From Wenyingzhuangia sp. 2_MG-2023 (GTDB lineage: Bacteria > Bacteroidota > Bacteroidia > Flavobacteriales > Flavobacteriaceae), in the NCBI RefSeq assembly GCF_030548295.1, contig NZ_JAUOSB010000018.1:1-53679 (forward strand): a DNA stretch of 53,679 bases, written 5' to 3'. The notes below the pieces were generated by a model that saw only the letters and a program-made list of their open reading frames with translations, was not told the DNA's origin and did not search any database. Below, one piece after another: positions 31,076 through 39,835 of this stretch; the first letter of the stretch is position 1, and each line of letters begins with the position of its first letter. The position numbers were made by a program, and so were the translations under genes.

Positions 31076-31083
31076 TATATTTG
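31076..31083 (+). promoter_or_regulatory. -7 box of the integrase gene
   Basis: TATATTTG (perfect TAnnTTTG), 27 nt before the chosen ATG. The -33 region is occupied by the AGTGAGAAA repeats. Confidence 0.5.
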
Positions 31084-31109
31084 AAGTGTTCAATGTTTAC
31101 ACTTTTACT

Positions 31110-32432
31110 ATGGCAACAATTAGTTTTTCTTTAAAGGGAAAAAACACCCTTAAATCTATTTACCTAAAATTATACTTCAAAGATGAAGTTGGAACAAAAC
31201 ACAATCTTTATAAAAATACTGGTACACAAATAATCGATAGTGATTGGAATGCTAAAACAAAAAGACCTAAAGCAAATACCGATCACAACAAAGTATTAAG
31301 GAATCAACTAAACAACTTAGAAGATTTTATAATAGATAATTTTACAAAGGACATTGCTAACAATACAATTATCGATAAGGATTGGCTACAACTTCAAATC
31401 GATCTGTTTTTTAAAAGAGTTCATTTAACCTCAACTAGTACCGATTTATTAATTGATTGCATTCAGGAGGTTATTAACACAGCACCTCAACGTCCTAATG
31501 GGAAAAACGGTATAGGACTTTCAAAAGATAGAATTAAACACTACAAACGTCTTAAATCGCTTGTTCAAGAATTTCAAACAGAAACTAAAAAGCAATACAG
31601 AGTAAAAGACGTAAATAAACGTTTTGCAGTTGAGTTTTTAAGTTACCTAACTGAACGTATGTACGCCACCAGTTACCAACAAAAAAAACTATCTGACATT
31701 AAAGTAGTTTGCAACAACGCAAGATCAAACGGTATTGAAATAAGTCCACAATTGCCTGATATTAAAATCACAAGTGTTTCCAATGAATTTATTAATTATT
31801 ACGATGAAAAAGAAATTGCATTAATTGAAAACCTCAATACCAAAAACAAAGCAATGAACAATGCGATAAAATGGGTGTTACTGGGATGTTACACAGGGCA
31901 AAGAGGTAACGACCTTGTAAACCTTACTGAAAAAAACATAGTTGCTAAGAACGGACGTAAATACATTGAAGTGAAACAGGAAAAAACAGGTAAGCCAGTA
32001 TTTATACCTGTACACACTAAGATTGAAAAAATTATAAAAGATGGTTTTCCTTATCATTTAAACATAAACGGAGAACGTGGGTTAAACAAACGCCTTAAAG
32101 AAATTGGTAAACTTGCTGGACTTGATGAGGTTATTAAGGGAAAAAAATACGATAACAGTCTTGAACGTCTTGTACAGGGTAAATATCCTAAATACGAATT
32201 AATGAGAACACATGATTTAAGACGCTCCTTTGCTACCAACCTTTACGGAAAACTACCTACAACTGTGATACGTGCCATTACTGGACACAGCACAGAGCAA
32301 ATGTTATTAAAATACATAGGTAAAACGAATATCGATATGGCTCAACAACTTTCAGAGTACTACGAAAAAGAAGAACTAAAAGCCAATAACAAAGCACCAA
32401 TGACGGTATTAAAAAAAGCGTCAAACAATTAA
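31110..32432 (+). CDS. int: Tyrosine recombinase / site-specific integrase
   Basis: This 440-residue phage-type integrase of the Bacteroidota kind has an N-terminal arm-binding domain (TISFSLKGKNTLKSIYLKLY, residues 3-22), a SAM-like core-binding domain (about 105-210) and a catalytic domain. The full catalytic set is present: R265 (TGQRGNDL), K292 (EKTGKP), H368 and R371 (THDLRRSF), H393 (GHSTEQM) and Y402 (LLKYIGKT). The start was set at ATG 31110 rather than the GTG at 31086, because the -7 box at 31076-31083 would place the transcription start after 31086. It would integrate and excise the element at tRNA-Arg. Confidence 0.95.
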   Translation: MATISFSLKGKNTLKSIYLKLYFKDEVGTKHNLYKNTGTQIIDSDWNAKTKRPKANTDHNKVLRNQLNNLEDFIIDNFTKDIANNTIIDKDWLQLQIDLFFKRVHLTSTSTDLLIDCIQEVINTAPQRPNGKNGIGLSKDRIKHYKRLKSLVQEFQTETKKQYRVKDVNKRFAVEFLSYLTERMYATSYQQKKLSDIKVVCNNARSNGIEISPQLPDIKITSVSNEFINYYDEKEIALIENLNTKNKAMNNAIKWVLLGCYTGQRGNDLVNLTEKNIVAKNGRKYIEVKQEKTGKPVFIPVHTKIEKIIKDGFPYHLNINGERGLNKRLKEIGKLAGLDEVIKGKKYDNSLERLVQGKYPKYELMRTHDLRRSFATNLYGKLPTTVIRAITGHSTEQMLLKYIGKTNIDMAQQLSEYYEKEELKANNKAPMTVLKKASNN

Positions 32433-32693
32433 TAAATAAAAAGCAAAACCTTATTAAAAAAAATAGCTTTAACAAAACATTACCAACAATTATATAATTA
32501 TGTTAATAACGTTTAAGCTTTTTTTATTCAACTATGTTTAGTTAGTATTAAATTTGTTTAAACGAAAAAAGGCACTGTCCTTACCTAAGTAAATCTAATG
32601 CCCTTTAATTTGTACTTCGCACCTACAAAGTTAAGATATTTTAGAAACTAGCAGTAAGGATTTGCCAAATATTATTAATTCAAATCTTTGCCT
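32433..32693. other. Non-coding stretch between int and the HTH gene
   Basis: 261 nt, AT-rich. A perfect -7 box TAAATTTG (32549-32556) could drive the HTH gene with a leader of about 130 nt. An imperfect hairpin (AAAGGCA near 32569, TGCCCTTT near 32600) lies in that leader. Nothing else was seen. Confidence 0.4.
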
Positions 32694-32963
32694 ATGCAAA
32701 CAGTACAATTTATTCAGGTAACACCTGAGCAATTACAAAACGCTATTTTAGAGGGTGTTAAAACTCAACTTTTAGAGTTTAAAAAACAATTTCAACAACC
32801 CGAAGAACTTCTTACTCGAGAAGAAACCGCCAAACTTTTAAAAGTAAACCTCTCAACGTTACATAACTGGCAGAAGCAAAAAAAACTTATTCCTTTTGGT
32901 TTACAAGGTCGTGTTTATTACAAGCGTTCGGATATTATGAAAGCTATTATAAAGCTTAATTAA
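32694..32963 (+). CDS. Small helix-turn-helix protein (excisionase-like)
   Basis: This 89-residue protein has a C-terminal MerR/excisionase-type winged helix: LLTREETAKLLKVNLSTLHN, then WQKQKKLIPFGLQGRVYYKRSDIMKAI. The N-terminal 40 residues are helical. Such HTH_17 proteins in tyrosine-recombinase elements act as recombination directionality factors or regulators. The ATG at 32694 is preferred over a TTG at 32688. Confidence 0.85.
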   Translation: MQTVQFIQVTPEQLQNAILEGVKTQLLEFKKQFQQPEELLTREETAKLLKVNLSTLHNWQKQKKLIPFGLQGRVYYKRSDIMKAIIKLN

Positions 32964-32994
32964 CCAACATAATAAACCCAACAAAACTTAACAT

Positions 32995-33040
32995 CTAGTT
33001 GCAATAAGCGACCTTTTTAAGCACGTCTTATTGTAACTAG
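32995..33040. repeat. Long imperfect inverted repeat upstream of the Rep-like gene
   Basis: CTAGTTGCAATAAG (32995-33008) pairs with CTTATTGTAACTAG (33027-33040), 13 of 14 positions plus a G-T, with an 18-nt loop. No T-run follows, so it is not a clear terminator. Its place before a putative rep gene makes an origin stem-loop or operator possible. Confidence 0.55.
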
Positions 33041-33211
33041 TATTTAAACAGATTAAAGAACCCTTAAAAAAGGTTTTTTAATATCTGAGAGAACAAACAC
33101 GCTTTAATTTCATCAATTTTTACAATAATTAAAACACTAGTAATCATTGATTAAACTTATAAATTAAGCAAATACACCTAGTACATAGTTTCATTATTAA
33201 TCCTAATTTAT

Positions 33212-34207
33212 TTGATAGACTTCGTTAAAATAAAAATAAACAATCCTAACATTAAAAAAATAAAAAGTAATCTTTCACTAGATTTTAGACTTGATGTTTC
33301 TGAAAAAAATGGGGATTGCACACCCAAAGCAGTAGCAACCTATCATTTTTGCAAGATTACTGTTTATGACAATGGTAATGTTTTGTTTACAGGTAGCATA
33401 CACAAGCTATTTAACTCTTTAAAAGGAATAAAAGCACCAAACTACCATCCAAACAATTACAAAGGCTACAATGGCAACATATTCACCCTAGAAAACATTT
33501 CAGAAGTAAGAGGACACTTATATCAATTATTATTTTGCGAACCTCAACAAATGGAGTTTCAAAATATAGAATTTGGTATCAATACAAATCCTTACTTTAA
33601 CCCTCAAACTTTTATTTTGGGTTTATTATATCAAATGGGAAAACCTTTTGAGTTTAAATATGAAAGGAAATACGCACAAGTTGAACACAATAGATACATC
33701 CTAAAAATTTACAACAAATCAAATCAGTACCATATGGAAAACCATACATTAAGAATTGAAATAAAATGTAGAAAAGCTATAGATTTTGCTTGTACTGGTA
33801 TTAAAACTTTTGCAGACGTGAACACCTCAACATTAAACAAAGCTTTAGAACTACTTTTAAAACGTTTTGATGAGGTGGTTTACTATGATAAAACCATTAG
33901 TAAAAAAGGATTAAACAAAGTTCAAAAGAAAAACCTAAACAACTATTCTAATATTACTTACTGGCTAGAAACCTTAAAACCAAATAAAAGAGACGAACAC
34001 AAAAAAAAGCTAAAAAACTTTATTAAAAACAATTCTAGCAATTTACACCAACAACTAAGAGATAATTTAATAAAAAAAGGGGTAATAATTAACCGACCCC
34101 CTAAAGAACAAAAAAGGATAATAATTAACAGTTCTACTATAGAGTTAAACCTTACCTTAAATAAACTAATCACAAACACTAAAAATTTGTTCTCTTTTAA
34201 AACCTGA
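33212..34207 (+). CDS. Putative phage/plasmid replication protein (gene II/X-like)
   Basis: This 331-residue protein begins MIDFVKIKI, has a strand-rich N-terminal half, and has a central block YILKIYNKSNQY then TLRIEIKCRK, resembling the Y-K and LRiEi pattern of phage/plasmid replication initiators of the gene II/X or Rep_trans type. The C-terminal quarter is basic. A catalytic tyrosine cannot be assigned with certainty; VVYYDK is a candidate. It starts with TTG; no in-frame ATG precedes it. It sits between the HTH and R-M genes. I recognise the family only weakly. Confidence 0.5.
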   Translation: MIDFVKIKINNPNIKKIKSNLSLDFRLDVSEKNGDCTPKAVATYHFCKITVYDNGNVLFTGSIHKLFNSLKGIKAPNYHPNNYKGYNGNIFTLENISEVRGHLYQLLFCEPQQMEFQNIEFGINTNPYFNPQTFILGLLYQMGKPFEFKYERKYAQVEHNRYILKIYNKSNQYHMENHTLRIEIKCRKAIDFACTGIKTFADVNTSTLNKALELLLKRFDEVVYYDKTISKKGLNKVQKKNLNNYSNITYWLETLKPNKRDEHKKKLKNFIKNNSSNLHQQLRDNLIKKGVIINRPPKEQKRIIINSSTIELNLTLNKLITNTKNLFSFKT

Positions 34208-34277
34208 AAACAACATAACAACCCTATAATTACATATATTTATAATTCTTATTAATAAAATTGCAACCTGTTATAAA

Positions 34278-37200
34278 ATGGCATTATATCAAAAATCAGT
34301 ACTTAAAAACCATGTTAGTCAACTAGACACAAACAAAGTAGAAAAAGCCTATAAAAAGTACGTTAAACACTTTTTAAACCCTACTATACAGGACAACATA
34401 AGAAAATCTAAAGAAGAAGAATATCAAGGTATCTTTTTAACTGATTTGTTTGTAAATATTTTAGACTATACTTTAAAACCTAATGCCGATTTTAATTTAG
34501 TTGCTGAATATAAAAACCAAAACAATTCAAGAAAGGCAGACGGGGCAATTTTAAGCAATAACAACGCAATTGCAGTTATTGAGTTAAAAAGTACTAAAAC
34601 CAAAGATTTAGAAAGCATACGTAAACAGGCATTTGATTATAAGGTAAACCAAAAGGAATGTATTTACGTAATTACGTCTAACTACGAAAAGCTACGTTTT
34701 TATATTAATGATGCTACAGAGTTTGAAGAATTTAATTTGTTTGAACTAAGTAAAGACCGTTTTGAATTACTGTATTTATGCTTACATAAAGACAACCTTT
34801 TAAACAATTTACCTTTACAAATAAAAGAAGCTTCTATAGTTGTAGAAGAACAAATTACCAACCAATTTTATAAAGATTATTCACTCTTTAAACGCGAATT
34901 ATATAGAGATTTAGTAAAACGTAATGCAAAGCAGTTAAAAAGCAATAGCACTGTTATTGATAAAAATGATATAGAAGCCAAAACAGAACAATTAAAACTA
35001 GAAAAAAATGTAAAACTTACCTTGTTTCAAAAGTCTCAAAAGTTAATAGATAGGTACTTATTTATATTTTTTGCAGAAGACAGGGGTTTATTACCTCCTA
35101 ACAGTACACAACAAATATTAGACAAATGGAAAGCCGATATAGATTTTGGAGACGTAAGACCCTTATACGGACTATTTAAGCAATATTTTACGTTTTTAGA
35201 CACTGGTAGAAAGGGAACAACCGCAAGAGCTGAAATTTACGCTTATAACGGTGGATTGTTTAAACAAGATCCTGTTTTAGATAGTTTAGATATAGATAGC
35301 GAACTACTTTTTAATCATACTAAAAAATTAGCCGCTTACGATTTTGAAAGCCAAGTAGACGTAAACATACTAGGTCATATTTTTGAAAACTCTTTAAACG
35401 AAATTGAAAGCGTTAACGCAGAAATACAAGGGGGCGAATTTGACAAACAAAAAAGTAAGCGAAAAAAAGACGGTGTTTTTTACACTCCTAAATACATTAC
35501 CAAATACATAGTAGAAAACACCATAGGAAAACTATGTACCGAAAAGAAAACCGAACTAGGTTTTAAAGAAGATGAATATTTTAAAGGACGTAAAAACAGA
35601 AACAAAAATACTATAGAAAACTTAGTATCTATTTTAGATATTTATAGAGATTGGTTGCTACAATTAACCATTTGCGACCCCGCCTGTGGGAGTGGTGCAT
35701 TTTTAAACCAAGCTTTAGACTTTTTAATTAAAGAACACAATTACATAGATGAACTAAAGACCAAAATTTTAGGAGGTGGTTTTGTGTTTCCTGATATAGA
35801 AAACACCATATTAGAAAACAATATTTATGGAGTAGATTTAAACGAAGAATCTGTAGAAATTGCAAAACTATCTTTATGGTTGCGAACGGCACAACCCCGC
35901 AGAAAATTAAACGATTTAAGTTCTAATATAAAATGTGGTAATTCTTTAATAGATAACAAATCTGTAGCGGGTAACAAAGCTTTTAACTGGCAAACTCAAT
36001 TCCCTAAAGTATTTGAAAAAGGTGGTTTTGATGTAATTATTGGAAACCCGCCTTATGTTAGAAGCCGTGAATTATTTTCAGAAGATGAAAAAAACTATTA
36101 CCTAAAGAAATACATTACAACATCTTATCAACTAGATTTATACAAACTTTTTATAGAAAAATCCTGTTTATTGATTAAACAAACAGGTAAAATCTCATTC
36201 ATAACTCCATCAGTATTCCTAACTAATGACTATGACAAACCTTTACGAGAATTTATTATTAATAGATATTCATTAGAAATTGTTGCATCTAGTGATAAAG
36301 ATATTTTTAACGATGCGAGTGTCAAGACTGTAACCTTTGTAATTTCATCTTTTAAGGAAAATAATTTTATTGAATTCTATAAAATAGATAAATCAGAATT
36401 TCATTTTGAAAAGAAAATATTGCAAAAATCATTCATAGAACAAGATTACTTAATCAACGAGAAATTAGACAGCTTTGCAATTCCTATTTTAAAGAAATTA
36501 CAAAAGTTCAAAAAAATAGGAGACTATTTTGATATAAAAAATGGTATCAAAGTTCGTAAAGACTTATTGTTTAATTCAAAAAAAGACAGTTTTCATAAAC
36601 CCTTTATTTTAGGAAAAAATATATTTGAATACTACAACACTTATGATGAATTATATATAGACTACAAACCAGAGAACGAAAAAAAATTTACTAACCAAGC
36701 TTTTAGAACAAAAGACATCTTTGAACAAGAAAAACTAATTACTAGACAAATACTAGGTAAAAGGATAATGACTTGTTTTGATGATAAATACTTTTACACG
36801 GATCAAACAACTTATGTTATTAATAAAAAAGATGATAAACAATATCTAAAATATTTATTATGTGTAATTAATTCTAAATTGACTTACTACTATTTTACAA
36901 ACACGTCTTCAGACAACAAAGTTACATTTCCTAAAGTAAAAAGGTCACAATTACTTGAATTACCATATAACCCAATAACAGAACAAAATGCATTCATAAA
37001 GCTTTCCAATGAAAAAATTAATGCAGTTAATACTTTTAAAACAAACAGTGGAAAATTTATAAAATATCTTATTTCTCAATATAGCCTAGAAAAACTATCT
37101 AAAAAACTACAAAACTGGCACGAGTTAGAATTTGGAGACTTTATAAAAGAACTTAACAAAGCCATTAAAAGCAACAATAAAGAACTATTAAAAGCAGACT

Positions 37201-37385
37201 TACAACCAGTACCCGTTTTAACTAAAAAAGATGAATTTGAATGGCTAGACTTATTTGAAGAAAACAAACAAAAAGCACAAGACCTACAAAACCAAATAAA
37301 CCAAACAGATAAAGAAATAGATACTATGGTTTATGCCTTGTATGGTTTAACGGATGAAGAAATACAAATTGTAGAGAACAGTTAA
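34278..37385 (+). CDS. Type IIG (Eco57I-like) restriction-modification enzyme
   Basis: This 1035-residue single-chain R-M protein has a PD-(D/E)xK nuclease domain at residues 40-170 (D88 in RKADG, E102 and K104 in VIELKST). A helical connector (200-390) is followed by an N6-adenine methylase with motif I DPACGSGAF at 467 and motif IV NPPYV at 590. A target-recognition domain (about 700-960) and a coiled-coil C-terminus complete it. It would cut unmethylated DNA and methylate its own site on adenine. It is the cargo of the integrative element and presumably defends host and element against phage. Specificity cannot be predicted. A terminator follows. Confidence 0.93.
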   Translation: MALYQKSVLKNHVSQLDTNKVEKAYKKYVKHFLNPTIQDNIRKSKEEEYQGIFLTDLFVNILDYTLKPNADFNLVAEYKNQNNSRKADGAILSNNNAIAVIELKSTKTKDLESIRKQAFDYKVNQKECIYVITSNYEKLRFYINDATEFEEFNLFELSKDRFELLYLCLHKDNLLNNLPLQIKEASIVVEEQITNQFYKDYSLFKRELYRDLVKRNAKQLKSNSTVIDKNDIEAKTEQLKLEKNVKLTLFQKSQKLIDRYLFIFFAEDRGLLPPNSTQQILDKWKADIDFGDVRPLYGLFKQYFTFLDTGRKGTTARAEIYAYNGGLFKQDPVLDSLDIDSELLFNHTKKLAAYDFESQVDVNILGHIFENSLNEIESVNAEIQGGEFDKQKSKRKKDGVFYTPKYITKYIVENTIGKLCTEKKTELGFKEDEYFKGRKNRNKNTIENLVSILDIYRDWLLQLTICDPACGSGAFLNQALDFLIKEHNYIDELKTKILGGGFVFPDIENTILENNIYGVDLNEESVEIAKLSLWLRTAQPRRKLNDLSSNIKCGNSLIDNKSVAGNKAFNWQTQFPKVFEKGGFDVIIGNPPYVRSRELFSEDEKNYYLKKYITTSYQLDLYKLFIEKSCLLIKQTGKISFITPSVFLTNDYDKPLREFIINRYSLEIVASSDKDIFNDASVKTVTFVISSFKENNFIEFYKIDKSEFHFEKKILQKSFIEQDYLINEKLDSFAIPILKKLQKFKKIGDYFDIKNGIKVRKDLLFNSKKDSFHKPFILGKNIFEYYNTYDELYIDYKPENEKKFTNQAFRTKDIFEQEKLITRQILGKRIMTCFDDKYFYTDQTTYVINKKDDKQYLKYLLCVINSKLTYYYFTNTSSDNKVTFPKVKRSQLLELPYNPITEQNAFIKLSNEKINAVNTFKTNSGKFIKYLISQYSLEKLSKKLQNWHELEFGDFIKELNKAIKSNNKELLKADLQPVPVLTKKDEFEWLDLFEENKQKAQDLQNQINQTDKEIDTMVYALYGLTDEEIQIVENS

Positions 37386-37446
37386 TTAAAATATTTTTCT
37401 TATATTTATAATGTAGTCATAAGACTCTTTAATTAATAGCAAATTT

Positions 37447-37476
37447 AAAACCACCTGATTAAATTAGGTGGTTTTT
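37447..37476 (+). terminator. Intrinsic terminator of the Type IIG gene
   Basis: Stem AAAACCACCT (37447-37456) / AGGTGGTTTT (37466-37475) with T-run. Confidence 0.85.
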
Positions 37477-37556
37477 CTTTTATACTAGCTATCCTACTTG
37501 TTTGCCAAACTTGAATAAACAAGTTTTTTTCAAAGATTATTTACATCGTTTTTCAA

Positions 37557-37735
37557 ACGGTAAAATAAGTAAGTGCTTTTAGAACGGTAAAAAGAGAATT
37601 GCTATTGTTTTCGTATCAATAAAAAAGGAATTATTTTTCGCACGTTAAAAAAGAGAATTACTATTGTTTTTGTATCAATAAAAGGGAGTTGTTCTACCAA
37701 TAGTAAAAAGAGATCCGTTGTTCTTTATAGTGTAA
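37557..37735 (+). repeat. Degenerate direct repeats, unit about 58 bp
   Basis: Two units (37589-37624 and 37648-37683) share AAAAAGAGAATT, CTATTGTTTT and GTATCAATAAAA, differing at two bases. A third unit (about 37705-37735) is degenerate, and a short ACGGTAAAA-type start word appears at 37557, 37583, 37641 (ACGTTAAAA) and about 37700 (ATAGTAAAA). Spacing is about 26, 58 and 59 bp. This could be iterons, an origin or a protein-binding array. Confidence 0.6.
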
Positions 37736-37927
37736 GAAAATTAATTTTAAGGTTTTTTAGGGGTTACAACACGTGCGTAAGCAACTTTAGAACTTAGCAA
37801 AACCTTACTTTTAAAAAAGTTTCATCTATTCAAGCATAAAATAAATTGCTGAGGTACTCTTATTCAATCAATTTTATAAGAATTAAGAACCTTATAAAAC
37901 CTGACATTAAATCAGTAAAAAAGAGAA

Positions 37928-37947
37928 AGTGAGAAAATAGTGAGAAA
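37928..37947 (+). repeat. Right candidate integrase arm sites
   Basis: AGTGAGAAAATAGTGAGAAA, identical to 31051-31070 near the left end and in the same orientation. The distance to attR is about 50 bp. Confidence 0.65.
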
Positions 37948-37967
37948 TCAACCCTATTAAAAACAAA

Positions 37968-38001
37968 AAAGACTTGAAAATCAAATGATTAACAAGTCTT
38001 T
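37968..38001 (-). terminator. Terminator of tRNA-Arg, supplied by the element
   Basis: On the minus strand AAAGACTTG, loop, CAAGTCTTT (38001-37993 pairs with 37976-37968), then a T-run. It lies directly after the tRNA 3' end and differs in sequence from the displaced terminator at 30889. Confidence 0.75.
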
Positions 38002-38004
38002 ATG

Positions 38005-38078
<74 letters not shown>

Positions 38079-38284
38079 TAATATTTTTCATTTTATCTTT
38101 CTGAACTTAGTAAAGAATCACAACAACTTGCTTTCCTTTACGGGATGCAAATATATAACTTCTATTAATATATTTAAAAATAAATTTCATTTTTTTTCAA
38201 AACTTATAATTCAGACAAAATTTAGTCTTTTTTAAAGTAGAGTTACTAAAACAAATTGCTATCTATCTAAACCAAAAATCTTGT

Positions 38285-39808
38285 TTATAAACTGGATATT
38301 TGAAACCAACTATTTACTATTTTTTCTTCTGTATTTGGTTTGCTGATGTGAATAAACTCATTTTTAGAAGTATTATAGTCATAATCTTCACCCCAAGTTT
38401 CATAATGCTCTGCAACAGTTTTAATAGCATCACATATAAAATTAATCTCAGCATTTGTCATTGTTGGATGTATGGACATTCTAATCCATCCTGGACGTTC
38501 CATCAGACAACCTTCTAGTATTTTTTTCTCAATAGCTTTGGATGTTAATTGATCTACGTGTAATAAATAATGACCATAAGTACCCGCACAAGAACAACCA
38601 CCTCGTGTTTGTATACCAAAACGATCATTCAATAATTTTACAATTAAGTTGTAATGTGCATTATCAATATAGAATGAAAAAATCCCCAATCGATCTTCAT
38701 GGTTTGGTGCTAACAGTTTTAAATTATCAATTTCTGAAAGCTTTTCAAAAACAATAGTAGTGAGTTCGTGCTCTCTATCTAAAATATTCTGAACTCCCAT
38801 TTGCTCTTTCAACTCAATAGATAAGGCAATCTTTATCACCTGTAGAAACCCGGGGGTTCCACCATCTTCTCTAGTTTCAATATCATCCAGATAATCATGA
38901 TCACCCCAAGGATTTGTATAACTTACCGTTCCGCCTCCTGGGTTATCTGGCACTAGATTTTTATAGAGTTTTTTATTAAAAACCAAAACTCCAGACGTAC
39001 CTGGACCTCCTAAAAATTTATGTGGAGAAAAAGTAATCGCATCTAAATATGCATCTTCACTTTCTGGATGCATATCAATATCAACATAGGGTGCAGAACA
39101 TGCAAAATCAACAAAACATAGCCCATTATTTTTATGCATGATTTGTGCAACTTCATAATAATTAGTCTGAATACCTGTTACGTTAGAACATCCTGTAATT
39201 GCAGCTATCTTTATAGGCCAATCTTTATATTCCTCCAAGAGCATTTCTAATGACTTGATACATGGCAATCCTTCCTTATTTGATGGAATAACTTTTACCC
39301 TGGCAATAGTTTCCAACCAAGATGTTTGATTAGAATGATGCTCCATATGAGACACAAAAATTATCGGTCGTTTTTCATCCGGAACCACAGTATGATTCTT
39401 TAAATTTTCATTCAATTTAATTCCTAAAATACGCTGGAACTTATTAATAGCCCCTGTCATACCCGTACCTACTGTTATCAACACATCTTCTTTTGAAGCA
39501 TTTACATGTTGTTTTATCTTATTTCTAGCAATATGATAAGCCTGTGTCATCACACTTCCTGTAATAGATGTTTCAGTGTGTGTATTTGCCACAAAAGGCC
39601 CTATTTCATGGGTAAGTGTATCCTCTATAGATTTGTACAACCTACCACTAGCAGTCCAATCAGCATAAATGACTTTTTTTCTCCCATAAGGAGAGTCAAA
39701 ATATTGATCTATTCCAACTATATTTTCTCTAAAAGGTTTAAAATACGCTTCTAAATTTCGAGAATTATAAATATTTTCCTTGTTTATATTTACCGACATC
39801 GGGTTCAT
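38285..39808 (-). CDS. Class V aminotransferase-fold PLP enzyme (cysteine desulfurase-like)
   Basis: This 507-residue fold-type I PLP protein has the PLP lysine at K264 (SPHKFLGGPG), cofactor Asp at D234 (CFVDFACSAP), SHMEHHSNQ at about 153 and a late RGGCSCAGTYGH loop with Cys residues where group II cysteine desulfurases have RxGHHCA. It is longer than SufS/CsdA by about 100 residues. It could release sulfur from cysteine, or act on a related amino acid (kynureninase-type and selenocysteine lyase chemistry use the same fold). It lies 27 nt after dsbD on the same strand. Confidence 0.85.
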   Translation of the reverse strand: MNPMSVNINKENIYNSRNLEAYFKPFRENIVGIDQYFDSPYGRKKVIYADWTASGRLYKSIEDTLTHEIGPFVANTHTETSITGSVMTQAYHIARNKIKQHVNASKEDVLITVGTGMTGAINKFQRILGIKLNENLKNHTVVPDEKRPIIFVSHMEHHSNQTSWLETIARVKVIPSNKEGLPCIKSLEMLLEEYKDWPIKIAAITGCSNVTGIQTNYYEVAQIMHKNNGLCFVDFACSAPYVDIDMHPESEDAYLDAITFSPHKFLGGPGTSGVLVFNKKLYKNLVPDNPGGGTVSYTNPWGDHDYLDDIETREDGGTPGFLQVIKIALSIELKEQMGVQNILDREHELTTIVFEKLSEIDNLKLLAPNHEDRLGIFSFYIDNAHYNLIVKLLNDRFGIQTRGGCSCAGTYGHYLLHVDQLTSKAIEKKILEGCLMERPGWIRMSIHPTMTNAEINFICDAIKTVAEHYETWGEDYDYNTSKNEFIHISKPNTEEKIVNSWFQISSL

Positions 39809-39835
39809 CCTTTTATTATTTAACTAAGAAGTGTT

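Larger units (their letters stand above)
37477..38004. other. Non-coding right arm of the element
   Basis: About 530 nt without a gene. It holds the 37557-37735 repeats, the right arm-site repeats (37928-37947) and the tRNA terminator (37968-38001). The remaining sequence is AT-rich with no other structure I can name. Confidence 0.6.

Noticed and set aside
31086-31109. GTG start of the integrase
   Set aside because: It lies 3 nt after the -7 box, so it would not be in the transcript; the ATG at 31110 gives the usual family start.
32995-33040. Terminator of the HTH gene
   Set aside because: No T-run follows the stem, so it was kept only as an inverted repeat of unknown role.
37557-37735. CRISPR array
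   Set aside because: Units are degenerate and unevenly spaced, and no cas genes are present.
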